A stretch of 64,000 bases of DNA from Rhizobium bangladeshense. Lineage in GTDB: Bacteria > Pseudomonadota > Alphaproteobacteria > Rhizobiales > Rhizobiaceae. The notes beneath the pieces were generated by a model. The model worked only from the letters and a program-made list of their open reading frames with translations. It did not search any database and was not told where the DNA came from. The position numbers and the translations under genes were made by a program. The stretch lies in assembly GCF_001662075.1 (NCBI RefSeq), contig NZ_LYPL01000010.1, positions 203,036 to 267,035 of the forward strand, read 5' to 3'. Positions 1 through 9,600 of this stretch are shown piece after piece. Position 1 is the stretch's first letter, and the number at the start of each line of letters is the position of its first letter.

Positions 1-588
1 CAGCAGCGGCAGGGCAAGGATGGCGCTGATCCAAAGCCGTCTGGTGAAATCCACAAGTTCCGGGTTCGGGCCTTCGTCATCAGGAGGAATGCCCATCGGT
101 TCCAGCGCCATGCCGCATTTCGGGCAGTCGCCGGGACGGTCGCTGACGACCTCCGGATGCATCGGGCAGGTATAGAGCGTACCCTTCGGCGCCGGCTTTG
201 CAGCCGGGCGGTTGCCGTCGCGATAGGCCGTGGGGTCGGCTTCGAATTTCGCCTGGCAAGCGGCCGAGCAGAAGTAGAATTTCTCGCCCGCGACCTTCAA
301 GAAATGTTTTGCCGTCGAACGATCGACAGCCATGCCGCAGACCGGGTCCTTGGCTGTCAGGTAATCCTGGGGTGCCGCCGCAAATTTCGTCCGGCAGCTC
401 TCGGAGCAGAAATGATGAATGCGGCCAGCATGGGTAAGCGATGGCTTGCCGGCCTCCGGATCGACGGTCATGCCGCAGACGGGATCACGAATGACGGCGT
501 CCGCGACCTTCGCCCGATCATGGCTGCAGTGGCCATGATCATCATCGCCATCGGAGGGGCCGTGATGGTGGTCGTGTTTCATGTTCAT
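1..588 (-). CDS. Copper-translocating P-type ATPase, N-terminal part (runs off the left edge)
   Basis: The visible 196 codons are the N-terminus of a P1B-type copper exporter that pumps Cu(I) out of the cytoplasm; the membrane and catalytic parts lie outside the window. The order is a His-rich leader (KHDHHHG, DDDHGHCSHD), a first YHS domain (DPVCGMTVD ... FCSESCRTKF), a second YHS domain (DPVCGMAVD ... YFCSAACQAKF), a heavy-metal-binding domain (YTCPMHPEV ... CPKCGMALEPM), then the start of the first membrane helix (RRLWISAILALPLL). No classical CxxC HMA domain is seen here; the paired YHS domains replace it, as in one branch of rhizobial and environmental CopA proteins. The start at 588 has GGAGA about six bases upstream; an in-frame ATG at 582 is the alternative. 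A CueR-type promoter lies just upstream, which supports copper over silver, zinc or cobalt as substrate. Confidence 0.9.
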   Translation of the reverse strand, partial: MNMKHDHHHGPSDGDDDHGHCSHDRAKVADAVIRDPVCGMTVDPEAGKPSLTHAGRIHHFCSESCRTKFAAAPQDYLTAKDPVCGMAVDRSTAKHFLKVAGEKFYFCSAACQAKFEADPTAYRDGNRPAAKPAPKGTLYTCPMHPEVVSDRPGDCPKCGMALEPMGIPPDDEGPNPELVDFTRRLWISAILALPLL

Positions 589-621
589 GCTTGTCTCCTA
601 TGCCCGCAGGGCAGTTGGAGA

Positions 622-654
622 GACTTATCGACCTTCCAGCAACTGGAAGGTCAA
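622..654 (-). promoter_or_regulatory. CueR/MerR-type copper-responsive promoter
   Basis: Positions 630-652 form a perfect palindrome with 10-base arms (GACCTTCCAG / CTGGAAGGTC) around CAA. On the minus strand it sits between a -35 TTGACC (649-654) and a -10 GATAAG (624-629) with a 19-base spacer, the long spacer typical of MerR-family activated promoters. The arm sequence matches the known CueR target in front of enterobacterial copA. It drives the copper ATPase that starts at 588. The cueR gene itself is not in the window; in rhizobia it often lies after the ATPase. Confidence 0.85.
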
Positions 655-937
655 GCGCTAATTTCGGCGAGATCGATTTTTCGACGGCCGCCGCTCGCTT
701 CCGCAGCGGGTGGGGGGCTTCACATAAAATGGGCACGGACATACGCTAAGCGCTTTGGACATCGGAACTCCGATCTTTTGGCGCAACCGCCGCAGCCTTC
801 CGGCCGTCGTGGAGGCGCGATCCGAGAGCGCGGGCCCCTGTCAAAAAACATGTTTTTGCCGACAGGCAGCTTTCCGACGAACTGCAGCGCGACCAATGTC
901 CGGAAAAGCCGTGGCGGACATTCGTGCTTTCGAGACT
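653..937. other. Intergenic region without a recognisable gene
   Basis: I see no supported gene here. Short open frames on the plus strand lack ribosome binding sites and recognisable motifs. The segment separates the divergent copper ATPase promoter from the stop of the minus-strand membrane protein ending at 938. Confidence 0.5.
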
Positions 938-1444
938 TCAGTTACCTTCAATGCGTGCCCGAAGCTTGAGGAGATAAGACCTGGCCTTCCAAGCGAATAG
1001 CACAAAGCTGATGTTTACAGCCACTGCAACGGTGACAACGGTCGTAAGCGCCCACAGACTGCCGCTTAAGAAGCTGCCAATAGTCAGTAGCAAGACATCT
1101 GCGACGATCAGCACTCGCCATCCTGGTCCGGCGTTAATTTGACGTTGCAGGGACCGCAGCGACCCGCGCCGAGATTGCTGAAGCTCCATCGCCCGGGCTA
1201 TAAACTCGTTGAGCGGATAATTGGCTTCCCGATCCTTGATCGAAAAGCACACCTCCAACTCGTACTGGACGTCATCCAGAAAAGCGCGGAACCTACGAAG
1301 CCCTCGAAAGCTGTCGTAGAGCGCACCCTTCCTTTTGGGATCGGCCAACAAAAAGTCGAGAAAGTGGTCTTCGTCGTAGGGTGCGCCCGGCGTCGCGCGG
1401 TGCTTCTCGAAAAGGCGAATAATTTTAGTTCGGGCTTCAGTCAT
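938..1444 (-). CDS. Hypothetical protein with two C-terminal membrane helices
   Basis: A 168-residue protein of unknown function. The first 100 or so residues are charged, helical and soluble (for example EKHRATPGAPYDEDHFLDFLLADPK); two hydrophobic segments follow near the C-terminus (VLIVADVLLLTIGSFL and ALTTVVTVAVAVNISFVLFAW), so it should sit in the inner membrane with a cytosolic N-domain. I chose the ATG at 1444 because GGGGAAG lies upstream at workable distance; the frame stays open to 1549 but those residues look untranslated. I do not recognise the family. It stands alone between the copper ATPase and treY. Confidence 0.6.
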   Translation of the reverse strand: MTEARTKIIRLFEKHRATPGAPYDEDHFLDFLLADPKRKGALYDSFRGLRRFRAFLDDVQYELEVCFSIKDREANYPLNEFIARAMELQQSRRGSLRSLQRQINAGPGWRVLIVADVLLLTIGSFLSGSLWALTTVVTVAVAVNISFVLFAWKARSYLLKLRARIEGN

Positions 1445-1759
1445 GCTTGCTTCCCCAACGTCCAACTCGTTGTTCAATGATAATCCTTGCAAAAGCTTGT
1501 TGCGCCGATTTCCCCATGTTTGACGCCAGTCCGAACGTCTCTTTTTCACACACCCACACCGTTAGCGGACTCTGTCCGGACGCGGCAACCTTGCCGTCGA
1601 ACCTACGGCAGATTCCGACGGAGGATCGGACGCGTCGAAGGTGGCAAGCGGCTATTCCTGCTCCAATGTGCGACAAACAGGTGTTTTTAGACACCCGCCA
1701 TCCTTAGCGTATATCTGTGCCTATTTTATGTGACGGACCCGGGTGGCGTGGCGCCATCT
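1445..1759. other. Intergenic region, nothing identified
   Basis: About 315 bases between the hypothetical membrane protein and treY. Overlapping short frames on both strands have no family signature or good start context. The stretch probably holds the promoter of the minus-strand gene starting at 1444, but I cannot point to a convincing -35/-10 pair. Confidence 0.4.
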
Positions 1760-4366
1760 TCAGGTCGGGCTGATCAGCCCGAGGGGCTGGCTTCCGAGCA
1801 AGGCGGCAACCGCAATGCTGCCGCCGGGCTCGATGGTTTTTCCGGTCAGCAGATCCGCCTTCAACCCGTGAAGAGGGGAGGGCACGGCGATCGCCGTGTC
1901 CTCCCAGAACTCCGGGCCGGCAAAAAGCACGCCGGGATCGAGCCAGCCGAACATCATCCTAGGCACCGCGACGAGTGCGAAATCGCCTTTATGCACCCGG
2001 GCAAAGGCGAGCAGATGATCCCGGCGGCTGCCCGTCGCCTTCAACGGCAGATAATCACCTTTCGAAAACAGAGCCGGATGCCGTTGGCGCAGCTGCAGGC
2101 CAATGCTGACGATACGCTGCTTCAACGCCGCCGCCTGAAGCTTGGCGATCGGTCCGGCTTCAGCAAGCCAGGCAGCCAGCTGTTCGTGGTCGACAGGTCG
2201 GCGATTGTCGGGATCAACGAGACTGAAATCGAAACCTTCCGAGCCCTGGTAAATGTCGGGAACGCCCGGCGCCGTCAGCTTGAGCAGTGTCTGCGACAGG
2301 CTGTTGACGTAGCCGGCCGCAATGAAGGGCTGCAATACTCTTTCGAAATCTTCGAGAAAGCCGTCATTGTCCGGCGACACCAGCGCCGCGGCATAACTCG
2401 TGACTGCCTCCTCATAAGCGTCATTCTGTTCGGTCCAGGCGGTGCGCAATTTCGCCTCGCGCACCGCCTTGACCGCGTAGTCGGTAAAGCGGGCACGCAG
2501 CTCTTCCATCTGTCCTCTGTCGAAATCCTCCGGCCAGACGCCGGCAAGCGCCTGATACAGCATCCATTCGATATTGGGCTCCGGCGCCGCGCCATCCGCG
2601 AGATCCTTCAGCCACGGCCGGTTCATGTCACGCCAACGTGCCACCGCCTGGGCAAAAACATCCGCCCCCTCGCTCAACGCGTAAAGCCTCGCGCGCGCAT
2701 CTTCGCCGCGCTTGGTGTCGTGGGTGGCCGTTGCCGAAAGCCCATGCGGCTGTAGCCGCGCCCGCTCTGCCATGCGGCGATGAAAGCCGTCCGGGCCCTC
2801 GGGCGGCTTGCCCGGTTCGCTGCCGACCTCGTTTGCGGCCAGCAGCCTGTTATAGCGGTAGAACTGCGTATCCTCCGTCGCTTTCGCCATGACCGGCCCG
2901 CTTAACTGCTGGAAGCGAATCCGGAATTCGTGAGCCGCATCGCCTTCGATCCTGCCTTCGAGAAGCTTCAGCACATGATCGAGCGCTCGCCGGTCGTCGA
3001 GCTCAGCCATGACCTGTGATGCGGTCGCGGCAAGGACGGCCGAATCCTGCCAGGAAAGCGGACCGCCGTCGCCATAGGTGCGGTAGACGGGAAAGGCGAC
3101 CAGCAGCGCGCCGAGCGCGGTGGCGATCTCCGCTCTGTCGAGTTCGGGAAAGATGCCCGCTGCGATCGTTACCAGCCCGCCGGACTCGCCGGCGAAATTG
3201 CGCGCCACCATCTGTCGCCTGGCAAGCCGCCGGCCCTCTTCGGGATCAGCCATTTCGCCGGCGAGGCCACGATAGGCATCATCCAATATGCGCAGTCCGC
3301 CGGCGTCGATGAAGAGTTCGCTCAGCGCGGCGATGAATTCATATCCTGTGGTTCCGGCGACCGGCCAGCTCTCCGGCAGCACCTCGCCCGCCCCGAGGAT
3401 CTTTTCCACGACGATATAGATATCGGCTCCGACCGCTGCCCTCAGCCTGTCGAGATAGGCCTTGGGTTCGGCGAGGCCGTCGACATGGTCGATGCGCAGC
3501 CCCTGCACCTTGCCCTGGCGCACCAGCTCGAGCACCAGCCGATGCAGGTCTTCGAACACCGGGGGATATTCGACGCGGGTGCCGACCAGTCCGGTCACCT
3601 CGAAAAAACGGCGATAGCTCAGATGTCGCGCGGCCTCCTTCCAATGGGTCAGGCGCCAATGCTGTTCTTCATGCAGGCTTCGGAGAAAATCATGATCGGA
3701 CGAGACGTCCTCGAGTTTTTGCCGGAGGATCGCCCGATCGCCACCTTCGAAGAGAATATCGCGCAGCGCGCGGGCAAAATCCTCGCCCGATGTCACGGCC
3801 GCCTCGGCCATTCGCATGGCGACCGGATCGTCGAGGCGGTTGGCGAGCGCGCCGTAGCTGCTGGGGTTCAGCGGCAACAAGGTCTGGAAGTACGCCAAGG
3901 CGAAGTTGCCGTGCGTCTCGTCGAGCACAAGACGCAGTTCGCCTGCAGCCAGAGCCTCTTCGAAGTCCCGGCCGAGCTGCGGCAGGGTCAGCGGCTCGCT
4001 CCAATCGATGTCGAAGTGGCCTGCATAGGCGCTTTGCCGACCGAATGTCAGCACGTCGCGCCACCAGGCGGTTTCCGGCGAGGCGGCCATATGGTTGGGA
4101 ACGATGTCGAGGATGAGGCCCATGCCCGCCGAGGCGAGGCGTTCCGTCAGCCGGTCGAAGCCTGCCCGGCCGCCAAGTGCGGGGTCGATGTCATTGGCGT
4201 CGGTGACGTCATAGCCATGGGTCGAACCGGTGACGGCGGTGAAGATGGGTGAGGCGTAAAGGTGGCTGATGCCGAGCGTCTTGAGATAGGGAATGAGGCC
4301 GCAGGCGCGATCGAAGGTCATGCCGTTGCGGAACTGTATCCGGTAGGTCGCTGTCGGAAATGTCAT
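1760..4366 (-). CDS. treY: Malto-oligosyltrehalose synthase TreY
   Basis: TreY (EC 5.4.99.15) turns the reducing-end alpha-1,4 bond of a maltodextrin into an alpha,alpha-1,1 bond; TreZ then releases trehalose, an osmoprotectant and desiccation protectant. The 868-residue length fits the family. GH13-type landmarks are present: TYRIQF at the N-terminus, ISHLYASPIF, the histidine in DIVPNHMAASPE, nucleophile Asp in LRIDHVDGLAEPK, acid/base Glu in VVEKILGAGE, and the transition-state pair in SATATHDTKRGEDAR. TreY enzymes carry a typical insertion in the barrel, consistent with the size. No treZ, treX/glgX or glycogen gene is visible next to it; the upstream gene is the unrelated pbpC, separated by a repeat element. 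TreZ is therefore presumably elsewhere. Confidence 0.93.
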   Translation of the reverse strand: MTFPTATYRIQFRNGMTFDRACGLIPYLKTLGISHLYASPIFTAVTGSTHGYDVTDANDIDPALGGRAGFDRLTERLASAGMGLILDIVPNHMAASPETAWWRDVLTFGRQSAYAGHFDIDWSEPLTLPQLGRDFEEALAAGELRLVLDETHGNFALAYFQTLLPLNPSSYGALANRLDDPVAMRMAEAAVTSGEDFARALRDILFEGGDRAILRQKLEDVSSDHDFLRSLHEEQHWRLTHWKEAARHLSYRRFFEVTGLVGTRVEYPPVFEDLHRLVLELVRQGKVQGLRIDHVDGLAEPKAYLDRLRAAVGADIYIVVEKILGAGEVLPESWPVAGTTGYEFIAALSELFIDAGGLRILDDAYRGLAGEMADPEEGRRLARRQMVARNFAGESGGLVTIAAGIFPELDRAEIATALGALLVAFPVYRTYGDGGPLSWQDSAVLAATASQVMAELDDRRALDHVLKLLEGRIEGDAAHEFRIRFQQLSGPVMAKATEDTQFYRYNRLLAANEVGSEPGKPPEGPDGFHRRMAERARLQPHGLSATATHDTKRGEDARARLYALSEGADVFAQAVARWRDMNRPWLKDLADGAAPEPNIEWMLYQALAGVWPEDFDRGQMEELRARFTDYAVKAVREAKLRTAWTEQNDAYEEAVTSYAAALVSPDNDGFLEDFERVLQPFIAAGYVNSLSQTLLKLTAPGVPDIYQGSEGFDFSLVDPDNRRPVDHEQLAAWLAEAGPIAKLQAAALKQRIVSIGLQLRQRHPALFSKGDYLPLKATGSRRDHLLAFARVHKGDFALVAVPRMMFGWLDPGVLFAGPEFWEDTAIAVPSPLHGLKADLLTGKTIEPGGSIAVAALLGSQPLGLISPT

Positions 4367-4454
4367 GAGGCCGTCTGACGTTGGAGGGAGACCCTTTTCA
4401 ACGGTTGTGGCCGGGTTTTTGTTCCTTCATGGCGCCGCGCATCTTGTGCGGCTA

Positions 4455-4560
4455 ATGCATGTCGCCCGGAAATGTGCAGCGGTTCCGGGACACCAACATG
4501 CATCAAAACAAAAGGGCTAAAGCGCGTCGCATGAATCTTATTTGACGCGACGCGCTTTAG
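4455..4560. repeat. RIME-like mosaic of two palindromes; also acts as a hairpin at the pbpC end
   Basis: Two inverted repeats in tandem. The first is bounded by ATGCAT at 4455-4460 and 4498-4503 with imperfect arms around CCCGGAA / TTCCGGG. The second has perfect 14-base arms CTAAAGCGCGTCGC (4517-4530) and GCGACGCGCTTTAG (4547-4560). This arrangement resembles the Rhizobium-specific intergenic mosaic elements. The second palindrome overlaps the pbpC stop codon, and on the minus strand it is followed by CCCTTTTGTTTT, so it may also terminate pbpC transcription. Confidence 0.75.
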
Positions 4561-6638
4561 TCGATGAAAACGCCGACGCTTGCGGCTCGTCCGGCGGAGT
4601 CGATGACGGTGAGCTTCGAATAGCCGCCGCCGTCGGGCTGCCATTGCTGCGTGCGCCGACGTGAAAGGTCGGGCAGCGGCTTGCCGTTGGCAAGCCAGCG
4701 GAAGGGCGCGCGGCCGCCTTGCAGCTTCAGCATCAACGGCGACAGGTCGCCTGCGCCGGCGCCGAGATCGATATGGGCGCCTTCGGGCGGATAGACGATC
4801 TGCGGCGCGGGCTCGCGCCCGGAGGCGACGAGCAGGCCGCTGGCATTCAGTGCAAAACGCCGCTGGCTGATCGGAAGCTCCGATTGGGCGATGCGCACGG
4901 CTCCGGCCGGGGGTCGCGGCAAGGGCGTTGTGGCGATGCCTGACTTGGCGAAAGCCTCGAACAGGATTGGTGCTGCGGTGCCATAGCCGGTCAGGCCGGG
5001 CACGGCGCTGTTGTCGGGCCGCCCGACCCAGACGCCGAGCACATAGCGTCCGTCATAACCGACCGACCAGGCGTCGCGATAGCCGTAGCTCGTGCCGGTC
5101 TTGTAGGCGATGCCGCGCTGCGGCGCGCCGGCGGGGGGAATGACGCCGGAGAGAATATCGGCGACATTCCAGACCGCCACCGGCTCGAGCAGCGGTTCAC
5201 CGTCGAGCTTGCCAGGTGTGCCGGTGATGCCGTCGCCAAGCCTTGCCGGCTGACCGCGATTGGCGAGCGCCGTATAGAGCTGCACGAGATCCTTCAGTGA
5301 GATGCCGACGCCGCCAAGGCCGATCGCAAGCCCCGGCGTCTCGTTCGGCGGCAGGGCCGGACGCACTTCGGCGCGGCGGAAGCGCACCAGCAGCCGCGAC
5401 GGCCCGACGGCGTCGAGCAACTTGACGGCCGGCACATTCAAGGAGAGTTGCAAGGCCTCGCGCACGGTGACGTCGCCTTGGTAGCTCATGTCGAAATTGC
5501 GCGGCCGGTAACCGAAGAAATCGGCCGGCCGATCCTCGATGATCGTCTCCTGTGAGACGAGGCCCTGCTCGAAGGCAAGTCCGTAGATGAAGGGCTTCAG
5601 CGTCGAGCCGGGCGAACGGTCGACGCGTGTCATATCGATCCAGCCGGAGCGGCTGGCGTCGAAATAATCGGCCGAGCCGACCTCGCCGACGATCGCGCCG
5701 GACTGGGCATCCGCCATCACCATGGCGAGCGAAAGCTTCGGCCCTAGCTTCATGGCTGCGGCCCGGGCGACCGCTTCCAGCCCCTGCTGCACCGGCTTCT
5801 TCAGGGTCGTCTGATGCTTGAGCACCGCCGGCTGCTTGCGCAGCGCGGCTTCGGCGACATGGGCGGCCAATGCCGGCAGCTGCATGCGCCGCATGGGGAT
5901 CGCCACAGCCTCGGCCCGGTCCGCCTCGCCGTCGCCGACGGCCTCGGCCACCGCGGCCCGCTCGAGCACGCGCTCGCGCGCCTCTTGCGCCGCCTGGAGA
6001 TTGCGGTCCGGCCGGCGCCGTTCCGGCAATTGCGGCAGGGCGACAAGCAGGGCGGCTTCGGCGACGGTCAGGCGGCGCGGCTCCTTGCCGAAATAGGCGA
6101 GGCTTGCGGCGCGCACGCCTTCCAAATTACCGCCATAGGGCGCATGGGTGAGATAGAGATCGAGAATCTCTTCCTTCGACAGCCGCCGTTCGATCTGCAC
6201 GGCGCGGGCGAGCTGCAGGAGTTTTGCCGCAAACGAACGTTCCGCGCGCGGCTCGATCAGCCGCGCCACCTGCATCGACAGCGTCGAGGCGCCCGAGACG
6301 ATGCGGCCATTGCGGACGAATTGCAGGCTGGCCCGCCCGAGAGCCCAGATGTCGACGCCGCCGTGATCGTAGAAACGCTGATCCTCATAGGCGACAAGCA
6401 TGCGCAGGAATTGCGGATCGACATCGGCGACTCCAGTCTTCAGCCGCCAGCGGCCTTCGGCCGTCGCGAAGGCGCGCAGCAGCTGCCCGTCGGCATCCAG
6501 CACCTCCGGGGAAACCATATCCGCCTTGTCGAGCGGCGGCGGAAAGGCCTTGTCGGCGGCGTCGAGCGCAAGGAGGGCCCCGCCGACAAGGACGATGCCG
6601 GCGGCAGATCCGATCGCAAACTTGCGCCACAGCCTCAT
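4557..6638 (-). CDS. pbpC: Penicillin-binding protein 1C
   Basis: A 693-residue bifunctional class A penicillin-binding protein anchored by one N-terminal helix (KFAIGSAAGIVLVGGALLAL), building and crosslinking peptidoglycan in the periplasm. The GT51 glycosyltransferase domain spans roughly residues 55-225, with the catalytic motif YEDQRFYDHGGVD and the STLSMQVARL helix. The transpeptidase domain (about 295-560) has SPGSTLKPF (active serine), SLN in LQLSLNVPAVK, and KTGTSYGYRDAWSVGY. A C-terminal PBP1C-specific domain follows (about 600-693). Its ATG overlaps the stop of the alpha-2-macroglobulin gene (ATGA, 6635-6638), so the two are translationally coupled. This pairing is well known and suggests repair or defence of the cell wall after protease or predator attack. 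Confidence 0.95.
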   Translation of the reverse strand: MRLWRKFAIGSAAGIVLVGGALLALDAADKAFPPPLDKADMVSPEVLDADGQLLRAFATAEGRWRLKTGVADVDPQFLRMLVAYEDQRFYDHGGVDIWALGRASLQFVRNGRIVSGASTLSMQVARLIEPRAERSFAAKLLQLARAVQIERRLSKEEILDLYLTHAPYGGNLEGVRAASLAYFGKEPRRLTVAEAALLVALPQLPERRRPDRNLQAAQEARERVLERAAVAEAVGDGEADRAEAVAIPMRRMQLPALAAHVAEAALRKQPAVLKHQTTLKKPVQQGLEAVARAAAMKLGPKLSLAMVMADAQSGAIVGEVGSADYFDASRSGWIDMTRVDRSPGSTLKPFIYGLAFEQGLVSQETIIEDRPADFFGYRPRNFDMSYQGDVTVREALQLSLNVPAVKLLDAVGPSRLLVRFRRAEVRPALPPNETPGLAIGLGGVGISLKDLVQLYTALANRGQPARLGDGITGTPGKLDGEPLLEPVAVWNVADILSGVIPPAGAPQRGIAYKTGTSYGYRDAWSVGYDGRYVLGVWVGRPDNSAVPGLTGYGTAAPILFEAFAKSGIATTPLPRPPAGAVRIAQSELPISQRRFALNASGLLVASGREPAPQIVYPPEGAHIDLGAGAGDLSPLMLKLQGGRAPFRWLANGKPLPDLSRRRTQQWQPDGGGYSKLTVIDSAGRAASVGVFID

Positions 6639-9600
6639 TGTTGCGCCGCCACGACCTCCATCTTGCCGGTCGCCGTGCGGGCCGAAAACTCCGGCCGGTA
6701 CATGTCATCGACGCTCGCGGCCGGATGGTCGTAGGTGCCGGGAGTGACGGCACGCACCACATAGGCGACGTTGAATTCACGATTGTCGCCCGCCGCACGG
6801 TTGAAGGCGGCGACGAAGCGGTCGTAGCGGAATTCGGTATGGGCGGCGGAGATCTCGCCGATCCAGTCGAAATTCGTCATCTGAGCGCTGTCGACGAGGT
6901 TGGGATTGTCGATCTCGAAACCGGCGGGCAGAAGATCGGTGATGACAATGCGCGACGGCCAGTCGTTGGTCTCGCGCACATGGATGACGACGACGTAACG
7001 CTCGTTCTGCTTGGCCTCGCTGACATTCGCCTGCTCGCCGTCGAGGGTGTAATAGCTACGCTCGATGAGGAAGCCGTCGCCGCCGGCCGGCAGCGGCACG
7101 GTCGGGGCGGCAACGGTCGTAACGATGGCCGAGACCGCGTCTTTCGTCTGGTTGGTCAAGGTAAGCGGATGGTCGGCGAGCGCCTCGCCGGCCATCCGGG
7201 CCATATAGGCGCCGGTGTGCGCCGCGCCGTTGACGTCGATCTTCAGGCCGTCATCACCGCCCTGGATGGCGCGGGCGGCAAGCAGCATCCAGGTTTCTTC
7301 CTGGGTGCTCTTGTATTTGCTGCGACCCCATTCCTTGGCGACCGCCTTGGCAAGATCCGGGATGACGGGCGGCACCGGCCGGCTTTCGGCGGCGAGCGCC
7401 AGGATCGCCGCGCCGTCGCGCAGGATCGTGCCGTAATCGGTACGCGACAGGTTCACGCGCGACACCATCGACTGCTGCGACATCTGCAGCGCGTCGAGGA
7501 AGATGTTTTTCGAGCGCTGGGCGTCGCCATACAGCGCCAATGCGGCGGCGATATGCGCCTTGGCGAGCGGCGTCGGGAAGTCGTTGATCATCGTATCGGC
7601 GTAGTAACGCAGATCGCTGATCGCGGCCTTCTTGTTGCGGGCAAGCACATAGACGGCATAGGCGATCTGGTCGCCCTGACCCTTGATGTCGGTGGTGTAG
7701 GAGAGGGTATTCTGCAGGTTTTCGAGCGCCTGCACGAAGGCCCGTTCCGGCACGTCATATTTCATTTCGCGGGCTCGCGTCAGGAAATCGGTGACGTAGG
7801 AATCGAGCCAGACGTCGCCCGAATCCGGCCCCCAGAGGCCGAAGCTGCCGGCCGAGGCCTGATAGGAGAGGACGCGGTAGATCGCGTCCTGCACGCGCTT
7901 GTGCACGTCGGCGTCGTTTTCGATGCCGGCCTGCTTCGCCACTTCGGCGAAGTAGAGCAGCGGCAGCGCCCGGCTGGTAGTCTGCTCGGCGCAGCCGAAG
8001 GGATAGCGGTCGAGCGTCATCAGCAGGGCCGGAATATCGAAGGCGGCCGAACGGGTGACGTTGACGCTGATTGCGGCCCCGGGCAGCACGCTGTCTGCAA
8101 GCAAGTTCTTGTCGACCGTGAGTTTTGCCCCCGGCTTCAGCGCCAGCACCCTGCGCTGGGTGATCGGCAGGGATGCCGGGCGCACCGGCACGTCGACGGT
8201 CTGGTCGAGCGAAAGGCCGGAGGCGTCGGAGAGGTTGATCGAGACGCTGCCGGTGCCCGGCTGCCTGCCGATCAGCGAAAGCGTCAGTTCCGTCTTTGCG
8301 CCGGCTTCGAGGCGGATCGTCTGCGCGGCCGAGGCCTGCTCGATGCCGACCGCCTCGTTGCCGGTCAGCTGCAGTTTGAAATCGCCGGCCGGTGCATCGG
8401 TATTGGCGATGTCGAGGCGCAGATCGGCCTTGTCGCCGGGGGCGAGGAATTTCGGCAGGCTCGCGGTCACGACGACGGGATCACGGATGATGACATCCTT
8501 CACGCCGTGGCCGACACCTGATTTCGACCAGGCGACCGCCATGACGCGCGCCGTGCCGTTGAATTGCGGAATGTCGAAGGAGACGTTGGCCTTGCCTTCG
8601 GCGTCAAGCTTCACCGGACCGGAGAAAAAGGCAACGAGCTTCTGCGTCGGCGGGCTTGCCTGTAGCGCTATGGCGCCGCCGTCGCCGCCGGTCCTGAGCT
8701 TGCCGGTGGCGCCTAGCGAACCGTCGATCAGGCGGCCATAGAGGTCGCGGATTTCGAGGCCGAGCTGGCGCTGACCGAAATACCAGTCCTCCGGATTCGG
8801 CGGTTCGTAGCGCGTCAGGTTGAGAATGCCAACATCGACGGCGGCAACCGTGACATAGGCGTCCTCATTGGCGCCCGCACCGGCCACCTGCAGGCCGATG
8901 TTCAACGGTCCGCGCGGCAGCATCTTTTCCGGCGTGTCGAGTTTGACCTGCAGGGCGCGCTGTTCGGGATCGACCTTGAGCCATTGGATGCCGATCGAGC
9001 GCATCGGCATGTGGCTGTCCTGGGCGTCGCCGGGACGGAAGAGGGTCGCGGTCACATAGGCGCCGGCGCCCCAGTCGGCCGTGACGGGGATGTCGATCTC
9101 GCCGCCGGTCTCGCCGATCGTCGCATTCTGCACGGCGACCAGCTTTTCGGTTCCTGATGTCACCATCAGCTCGCCGCCGTAGCGCGAGGTGACTTTCAGC
9201 TTGGCCGTCTCGCCAATCTTGTAGCTGTCCTTGTCTAGGGCGATTTCCAGGCCGTCCGGCGTTTCGGTCGAGGTCGAGCTCACGAACCAGCCGGCATCGA
9301 ATTCGACGCTGGAGGTCGGACCGTCGGCATCCGGACTTTCCACCTCGAGGCGATAGCGGCCCCATGTCACCGGCACGGAGATCTTGCCGCCGTCCACCGT
9401 CGCGTCGACGCTGCCGTTGGAAATCTGCTCGGCGGTATAGACCGGCTCATATTTCCACGTGGTTCCCTCACGGTACCATTGGTATTGGCGGTTGAGGCTG
9501 TAGAATTTCCAGCGCAGCCCCTTGCTCTCCTGCTTCTTGCCGTCGGCGCTGACGCCGATCACCGTGAAGTTGGCGATCGAATTCTCAGGCAGCTCATCGG

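Noticed and set aside
6224..8521. A 765-residue plus-strand frame opposite pbpC and the macroglobulin
   Set aside because: Both underlying minus-strand genes have intact catalytic motifs; the antisense product is Arg/Gly/His-rich without domains.
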